Below, piece by piece: positions 56,583 to 64,000 of a stretch of DNA of 64,000 bases. How positions within the stretch are numbered: position 1 is the stretch's first letter; every line of letters starts with the position of its first letter. Where the stretch lies: positions 181,039-245,038 of the forward strand of contig NMRB01000006.1 in assembly GCA_002633025.1 (NCBI GenBank). Direction: 5' to 3'. The stretch is from Notospermus geniculatus. Lineage: Eukaryota; Nemertea; Pilidiophora; Heteronemertea; Lineidae. The notes beneath the pieces were generated by a model. It searched no databases and was not told the DNA's origin. It was given only the letters and a program-made list of their open reading frames with translations. The position numbers and the translations under genes are program-made.

Positions 56583-57876
56583 CAACTGCGGCCCTTTCTT
56601 GGCTACCCAGTGACCACCCTCCCAGATACGACACCTACCCCTGAACCTTTATTAACGCACCATTCGAACCAATCTATCATTTTAATTATCATCATCAGTT
56701 GTTGGAAACAAACGAAATAATATTAAGCCAAGAGCCAAGGCGGTTCTGGCACCTTGGAGACAATCGTACAATTTAACAACAACTCCGTAGAAATGACGAA
56801 TATTCCTACGCATGCGACCCTTTGTTTTGCTCGAAGTCTTAATGGCCAAGTAGGATACGACACGTGACAGTCATAAACGATAGCTTAAGAAGACGATGGT
56901 CAGCCGTCTAAATGGTATTAGCGACGGTAACAAGTTTGAAATTAACTGGCCTATTGTTGCTTGTAACACGACGTCTCATGTTGCCAAGTTTTCATCCGTG
57001 TGGGTGAGTTGCGCTAAATTTAGTCATTTGTGGGCTTCCGGTATCGGAGGCTTAGGCCTATACCTTCATTTTTATCGACAGCCCACAAATGACAGATGCA
57101 TGTATCTTTTTAGACATGATTGTGTCAAAATTTTGAAATTTCAGAGCCTAACAACTGTGATCCAAGGCACGAAGAACACAAGAGGTAGGGGAAAGGGGCC
57201 GTCATGAAGACACTTAAAACAAAACCATAGTCAGTTACAGTCATTCCGACCGCCTTTTGTTCCATTACAGGACATCTGTGGAAAAATTGGTGGACATTGC
57301 GAAAAAAGGGCACCCTCTTAAAATTCTGTATACTATTATTGTATGGATATCAGGGAAATAATGTGAATGATTTTCCCACCATCAAGAGAAAAAGCTATTA
57401 ATCAGATATATAAATCATTTTGAGCACGGACACATAATTCATTGACGAACCTTCTTTCAGCGATTACATTCATTTTTACCTTTGGAATGTTTCAATAGAT
57501 CAGAAAACAAATGTTACAACTTCCCTTTGAGAACTTTTCCTAGCCGTGGCGTATTTTACCGCGTTGCTCAGCAACGGTGACAACAGATGCAACAGGCGCT
57601 CTTTGACTTTGTCACGATCGATCGATCTTGCAACAGCTTGGGTACGTCATGACCACAATTGGTTTTGAGTTTTGGTCTCGAGTTGGCGGCAAGGCATCAA
57701 AAATTATTTCCATGGTTATCGTCGTCATTTTTTTCATATGTTTGGCCTGTCGACAGACAATTATTTGGTTTAAATCACTATCAAATGTTTGATGAACAAC
57801 TGTTTGCCAAATGAATTGCACGGTGATGTCGGGTCATATCATTATCACGTTTTTTTTAAAATTGAATGTATACCTG
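56583..57876. other. Intergenic, nothing recognised
   Basis: Short frames only. Confidence 0.45.
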
Positions 57877-58064
57877 TATAATAAAAGGAGTCGTCCTCCA
57901 TAAATTTCGCAAATTTTCGACCCCAACCGGGGTCTTCTTCAGGCTGGCACTTTCAAGTCGAGCTACTTGAAAGTCGAGCTCGACTTGAAAGTGGCAGCCT
58001 GAAGAAGACCCCGGTTGGGGTCGAAAATTTGCGAAATTTCTGGAGGACGACTCCTTTTATTATA
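57877..58064. mobile_element. 188-bp near-perfect palindrome
   Basis: Arms of about 88 bp start TATAATAAAAGGAGTCGTCC and contain GACCCCAACCGGGGTCTTCT. The centre is itself palindromic (GTCGAGCTCGAC). TA may be the target duplication. Very few mismatches between the arms. Confidence 0.8.
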
Positions 58065-59646
58065 TCATTTTGTGTGTCGCCTTTTGTGCTCTATTTTTTG
58101 GATATAATGAATGACGTACCTGTAGTGCTTAATTTAAAAAGGCTCCAAGTTATTTTACAATGTTACATCATGCAGGATAAAACATATATGTACATAATGC
58201 TACATGTAATACGAAAGTCCACATTTTATTCACTGTCATTATTATTTCTAAAATGGTATTACATGTATTTTAACTTGATCACTACATATCATACGAAAAA
58301 CCAATAAGTTATGCGGTCCCTTCACAAGCAATTTCGTGATAGTTATTTGGAAGAAAACTTGATAGTGAGACCATAGAATTTCGTCAAACGTTCTCTTTTC
58401 TACCAGAAACAAAAACAATTATTTGTTGGGCCTTACTAATAAAACTATCGTTAGTGCGGCTAGAAATCAACTGCCGGGGAGTTGAATGACTGCTGGACAC
58501 AGATGGTAGCGCCTTTATTCTATCCCCAGCACCGGCGTATGCAACTCGTGTCAATACTATTCCCTATTGTTTCTGGCCCTTCCAGCTCCCGTTAATAAAA
58601 TATCATAGAGATTTCAATTAAACCTTCATAGACTTCGACATCCTTTCCCTTCAGTGGCGGTTCGGACACGTGTTGCGACTGACGCGACAGCTCGCAAATG
58701 ACCATATCCAAAGATAAAATATCCCCATTATTAGCGGATACCGGGACGTTTTTCAAACTGCTGCATCCGACGTTGATTTTACCGCACATATTTTTGATAA
58801 GATCAAAACGCACTCGTCGTGAAATTGAAAGAGAACAATGAGCAATATTCGAACCCCCCGCGTTGACAGCGTCGATACCTTCTGATCACCGGTAAAGTAA
58901 ATAAAGATCTAACGTTACAGGATGAGTTTGGAGTGATGTACTGAGCTAGTATTATACACGACCATGAAGAATTCTTAAATACACCGGACTCTGAGCTTGG
59001 GTACTCGTCCCCAATTCAGTTGGCCACAGGTCTAGACCCACTAAACACTGGCATGTTTGGCGCCAAAACTGAAGGATCATCAATAGACGGCGCTGGTTGA
59101 CGAGGGATCCAATCATAAGCCATCATCACAGGTTTAACCAACGCCGCCGTAACACATTCTGATTAGCTAAGATACGTGTACAAATTGTACACTTGAACTC
59201 ATAGGCCTACTCGAAGCAGATTCCCAGCGAAGATTCCCCGAATCGGGGGACAGCTAACGCCGTCTATTAGCGATATTTTTAGGACGGCGTCAACCCAAGC
59301 AGTTTCAGAGCGCGGGCAACGTAGTGGGTTGCGGTTTGAATCTGCAGGAGTTTAAAGCTTGGGGTGCGGAATAGTCCTGGTATCATCTTGGCCTCAACTA
59401 TATCTTGGCGTTAGATTGGAAGGAGTTTTTCCTCTTACACCAGCCGACAACGATACCTACATTTGCTGAAACCACAAACCTGCATTCGTGATCACCTGTG
59501 ATGAGATAATGATACCTTTGTACCTGAGGGCGGCCGTGCCCCCACCCCCCCGTCAAGGACACGCCTCAGGACGATTGTATTTACAAACAAAAACCACTAT
59601 CCGCTGTGAAGGGTTCAATAGGAAATCCTTGATAAAGTGCGGTACA
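58065..59646. other. Intergenic, nothing recognised
   Basis: Short frames only. Confidence 0.45.
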
Positions 59647-59765
59647 NTTGTCAATTGACAAGATAGACCCTGTCAATTTAAGCATATTCTGAGAACGAGT
59701 TCCAGCTTGTCAGTACGACGAGAATTTTTTAAGAGTGAGGAAATCCTTGATAAAGTGCGGTACAA
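59619..59765. repeat. Single-N join with duplicated flank
   Basis: The 28 bases before the N at 59647 (AGGAAATCCTTGATAAAGTG plus CGGTACA) recur at 59738-59764. As at 33184, the single N sits where an overlapping end was not merged, or next to a short tandem duplication. Confidence 0.6.
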
Positions 59766-62700
59766 TTAACTTGTAATTAACCCTGACGGACTTTCTTGGA
59801 TTGTCATTCTAATAGTCACGACATAGCCCCGTGCCCTGCACCCTGCCGACTCCGGCAGGCAGGGAAATTGTCCGGTCCCTGTCATCAGCGATGCTGGGCA
59901 GCGCTGTCGGCCCGATGCTGACCAACGTTCGAACAATGGTTGGGGTCACCTTGGAGGGCGGCGCACGGTGAGTGACCGGGACTCAACTAGTTCCTTTGAA
60001 GTCAATTAATTCATCCAGTGGCACCTGAGGCTATTGAAGTTTCGATGATTTGTAAAGTGGCTTTAGACATGTTAGATGCGGACACAGGTCCAGGCGAAGC
60101 AAATTAGACAAGTGACGAAGGATGAACACAAGGTAAGGGTACTGTGCAAAACACACCGGTTTCTCAATGATGTGCAGTTACATGGTACGCGGTACATGGC
60201 ATTTTACTGTGAAATAGCGTCGAAGTGTTTCAAAACACTCACAGGGGTTAGGCTTCACTGCCCAGATTCCATCAATGATCGAGATTTGATCCACATTCAG
60301 GTGGCTAAAGGGGCTTTTTCCGTAAAAATATGCACAAATTTCAGTCCGTGACAATAAATTCAGACAGAGAGTAGCCTAATGGTACACAAAATGTGGAGTG
60401 AAACAGTGTCATATTTGTCCACCAAAAGCGGACGCAATGAGCCTAAATATAGAAAATGGGTGAACTTTAATTTTTCCGCTCCGTTTTATATTTGCCTGAT
60501 CGTCATTGGCCGTCATTACATGTACTGTACATGTACACCTCTATAAGAACTACGAGCGGAGAGAGAGACGAGTACGAAGTTTGGTTTGGCCGTATATGGT
60601 TCACTGATATTATCACATCTCAGGTGTTCCGTCCTATCCACTGACCTTATCTAAGTCATTATCGGTGTTAATCAGAAGCATTGTCCAGCACATGACGGAG
60701 GACACACGCCTGGTGACAATTTATGGACCCGATCGCTTAGGAAGAAAATTGTTAAGAGCTTTTCAACTGCGCATGCGATCGTTTTGAGATCTTATCAGCA
60801 ATAACTCAATTTATTCTCTTGATTTCGAATGCGATGAGTCTCCGATTGGATGGGTTCTCATTGTTGCTACTGCGCTTTTCAATAGGAGCTGTCAGCGAGT
60901 TGACCACTAGGTGTCACTAGGGCCCAATTCAATGCATCTAGCGGACCCAGTCATTATCGATCGAGCAGCGATCATAATAGATTTCCTGTACATTTGGTCC
61001 GCTAAGACTGTGCTGCCATCTGTTAGCAATATGCGCGGCTGACTGCTCCTATTAGTTTGGGCACGTGTGAATGATTCGGTGAAAACTGCTTTGGACATGC
61101 GCTGGTAAATCAAAAAGGTTCATCGAACAGTCTGCTGAAGTCGAGAACTCTCAAGATCGACTAGTAATGTCTGATGAGGTTTAACCTCGTTCCGAGGGCT
61201 TCACTTCTACCGTTTAATAGGTCTTGTTCTGCCCTGGTTACACAATTCAAATCCAGCTACCATGGTTGGTGCCGTGAACCAATCTACATGTAGAAGTTGG
61301 CAGCGAGCAAAATTTCAAAATTCTTGAAATTTGTGAGATTGTTTTCCAGTGACGGTCTTTTAAACGTCGGAGAGGACCAAGGTTTACGGACGATGGAGGG
61401 ACCTTGGGAACGAGGTTGAAAAGGTTGCACTACACGGCTTTTGACCACAAGAGTAAAGATTCCAAAGCGGGTACATGCACTTCATCACAGTTGACAAAAC
61501 GGACACAGAAAGACATAATTACTCGATCTTGGAAGTTCTCAATTTCTTGATTTCTGTTTCCTTATACCCCCATGATAGTTTAGCGACACCTCATGGTGAA
61601 AAAAATGATTTAGGTCGTGCACTTTAGGTTTTTACAGGTTCTCGAACAACCCGCCTCCACCCTTAACCTGCTGTAACACCACTACCCACGAACATACACA
61701 CAATAATGAAAAAAAAACTTTGTTATTGTTGAAAAAAATCTGGTGGATGAACATTGTCAACGGCAGAATGCCCTACATGTATGATGAAATAATTCGTACT
61801 TTTATCGCACAACGCACGGTATACAATGTGAGTGTGGCAAAAATAAACAAAAATATGTCAGATCCAAATGTCGAACAGAATTATGCAGGTTCCCTTCGAC
61901 GACTTTTCAAACTACAAATGTAGGGCAGTTCTGAGTAACAGGTGCGAAAGGAACACCGGAAGAGACCCGTATCTTCTAGTTGAAATAAAACTCCCCCAAC
62001 ATGTTCACCTGGGGAGTACAGTTGACATTTTACATGATATATATCATTATATAAACACAAAAAATAAACACATGACGGTTGTTTGATTTTTGCCGATCTT
62101 TTGTAGGTTTATACAATATGTACGTTTTGCTTTAATTCTTCAATGTTTGGGCAACCTCCGCTGTTATTTTGAAGGGTCAATGTTATATGCAGATGACACA
62201 CACAGCAAAATCGCAGCTACAAGGTCACAGGGGCCATGGCATTGCCGGGGTCTAGCTTCTCCTCTTGGCTATGGTCGGCACCGGCATTTCTGACCACACA
62301 GCAGGAAGTTGCGTTACCAATAATCTTTGAACCGAAATCCGGACATTTACGAGAAACGCATCGCGTGCTGCCCTAACAAGAGAGGTGACAAAACCACCTG
62401 TGCCACGGCATTAATTTTTTTGCGTATTTTCAAAATCTTTTACTTTAACAAACAAATAAGAATTTTCTCCGGCGGTCAATACCGCCTCAATTGAGGAATG
62501 CACCCCCTGCTGAGACGCACGCGCTAGGTGGCAGCAGACGAGACCGTTCACAATACAGTTTTGTTTCGTGAGCGCCGCGCGTGAGCTCCGTGCGCCGCAC
62601 GTGTTGCCCTGGCTGTTCCCCAATCGCTGCTCGTCTGGAACAATCAAAATCGTCACTAGACGTGGTTCGACACCGAGTCCATTGTCAGCGTCAATTATTT

Positions 62701-63274
62701 AGGTTTGTTTACGAGACACATCCAACGACTCAACAAGGCGAGACCTCTGTGTCATCTTGTGATTTAATACTTGGATGATTTTCAGTTTTGAAAACTGGGC
62801 AACACCTGACTTAAACTCAAAAAATGTCCATCAAAAGAATCAAAATGATAAAGTCATCGGGTTGCGTTGTGAAGTCGAAGAGGCGTGAGCAGTTTTAAAA
62901 GCCTAACGACGGAAGGATGCCTCTTACCATATAATACAGTGTGCATCCTCAACACGTGCTTTCATTACATTGGTCTGGCGCCGTTAAAACCGCAAACATT
63001 GTCAATCACCCCAGGGTATCTTATTTTTGTTTGGCGACAAAACAGATTCGTCTTGTGTGCAGTCTTTTTTATATCAACAAGCGCCACCAAACGTGCATTT
63101 CCAACGGTACAACGTTTCATGCTTTTTCTTTTGGTTTTCTAAAAATTCCGAACGAAGTAGCCCACTTCTAACGAAAACACAAAGTGTCAGCCGTTTAACT
63201 GACTGAAACAATTTGAATGGCGACGTATCAACTTTCGTTTTACTTCAACGACAGAATCGTTTTTGGTAACATTA
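59766..63274. other. Intergenic with one diverged repeat
   Basis: 60887-61024 is a diverged relative of 22215-22345, sharing GAGCTGTCAG, CCAATTCAATGC and GTGCTGCCATCT-type blocks in the same order. No gene supported. Confidence 0.4.
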
Positions 63275-63410
63275 GGGAGGTTTAGAAATCAACCGATAGA
63301 CGTAAACTTACGACAATGTTATTTTTCATACTACACATTAACCAGATTTTATATTGCATTTTCGGTACAAAAATAACGTTTACGTTTACCGTTTGATTTC
63401 TTAACCTCCC
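63275..63410. mobile_element. GGGAGGTTT MITE, copy 4 (136 bp)
   Basis: Ends GGGAGGTTTAGAAATCAACC and, at the right, GGGAGGTTAAGAAATCAAAC inward. TA on both sides (63273-63274 and 63411-63412). Confidence 0.85.
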
Positions 63411-63412
63411 TA

Positions 63413-64000
63413 ATTCCTATAATTACGATTTCACGGTTTGGAATGGGTTTCAGTATTTTTCTCGTCATCCCAAAAAATTCCAAACGAAATAGCCACTTCT
63501 CGTAATGAAAACACATAGGGTCAGCTGTTCAACTGTATTCACCATTTGAAAATAAACGACCTAACTTTCTTTTACTTTCAACGACAGCATCAGTTTTTCG
63601 GTAACAAAACCGATAATTACGATTGCACGGTTCGGGATGGGCGACATTTTGACCCGCTTGCTGCGATAAAAATTAACCTCCCTCCACTGGTGACACCAGG
63701 TGACAATACGGCACCAGAAGATGCAGTCGTAATTAATATCTCATCACTTTTCACAGCGAGCGTTAATTTGGAATGAATTAAATTCTTTTCAGAACCACCT
63801 AATGGTGTTGTTGATAATATCCGTTACTTTCGCCTCGCACCGGCATGACCCAGACATTCCAGCCACCTGTTCCGATGAATACAGTTCATTTTCCGACTCC
63901 TACGGTGTCTGGCCCGTTTTTCAACTGATATTGTTCGGCAGTGAAGTGTAACAATGATAGTTACGATGAACAGTGACCGGCCAGACCGGTCATGCACGGA
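63413..64000. other. Intergenic, nothing recognised
   Basis: Short frames only, to the window end. Part of 63480-63600 repeats the sequence just left of the MITE (CACTTCT, TCAACGACAG-ATCG-TTTTT-GGTAAC). Confidence 0.4.

Overview
The window is animal nuclear DNA. It has multi-exon genes with GT/AG introns and signal-peptide exons, very low gene density, no operons, and a dense population of small inverted-repeat transposons. A Fer3-family bHLH gene, fibronectin type II domains, abundant ACATGTA-type words and two diverged copies of one locus fit a highly heterozygous marine invertebrate. A deuterostome (hemichordate, echinoderm or cephalochordate) is my best guess; I cannot fix the species.

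Layout. 1-23 kb: almost no convincing genes; minisatellites, a 281-base gap, a 1.55-kb foldback element, several MITEs and two weak exon candidates of a possible secreted peptide (minus strand, 14950-16965). 23.1-25.0 kb (+): a three-exon gene for an 80-residue secreted peptide with an inhibitor-cystine-knot cysteine pattern. 25.1-30.3 kb (-): a twelve-exon gene whose phases close exactly, encoding a 515-residue secreted protein with two C-type lectin-like domains and two fibronectin type II-like domains. 32.5-33.2 kb (+): the 5' part of an intronless secretory-pathway pseudokinase gene, cut off by a single N at 33184. 33.2-36.3 kb (-) and 38.2-39.4 kb (+): the same lectin 5' half and the complete pseudokinase gene again. 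The order and orientation of this repeat, and its break exactly at the N, are what two unmerged haplotype contigs would give, so the real locus is probably one lectin gene divergent from one pseudokinase gene. 44.6-45.6 kb (+): an intronless Fer3-like bHLH gene with a TATA box. 46-64 kb: gene-poor; palindromic elements, a tRNA-derived SINE, a hAT-like element with 5-bp target duplications, and one CpG-rich candidate first exon at 49.4 kb.

How the parts may relate. The lectin and pseudokinase genes are divergent, about 2.2 kb apart, and the space between holds clusters of CRE-like TGACGTCA sites in both copies. The cystine-knot and lectin genes are convergent and end 196 bases apart. All three encode proteins that enter the secretory pathway. 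A functional link is only an inference. The bHLH gene is an isolated developmental regulator.
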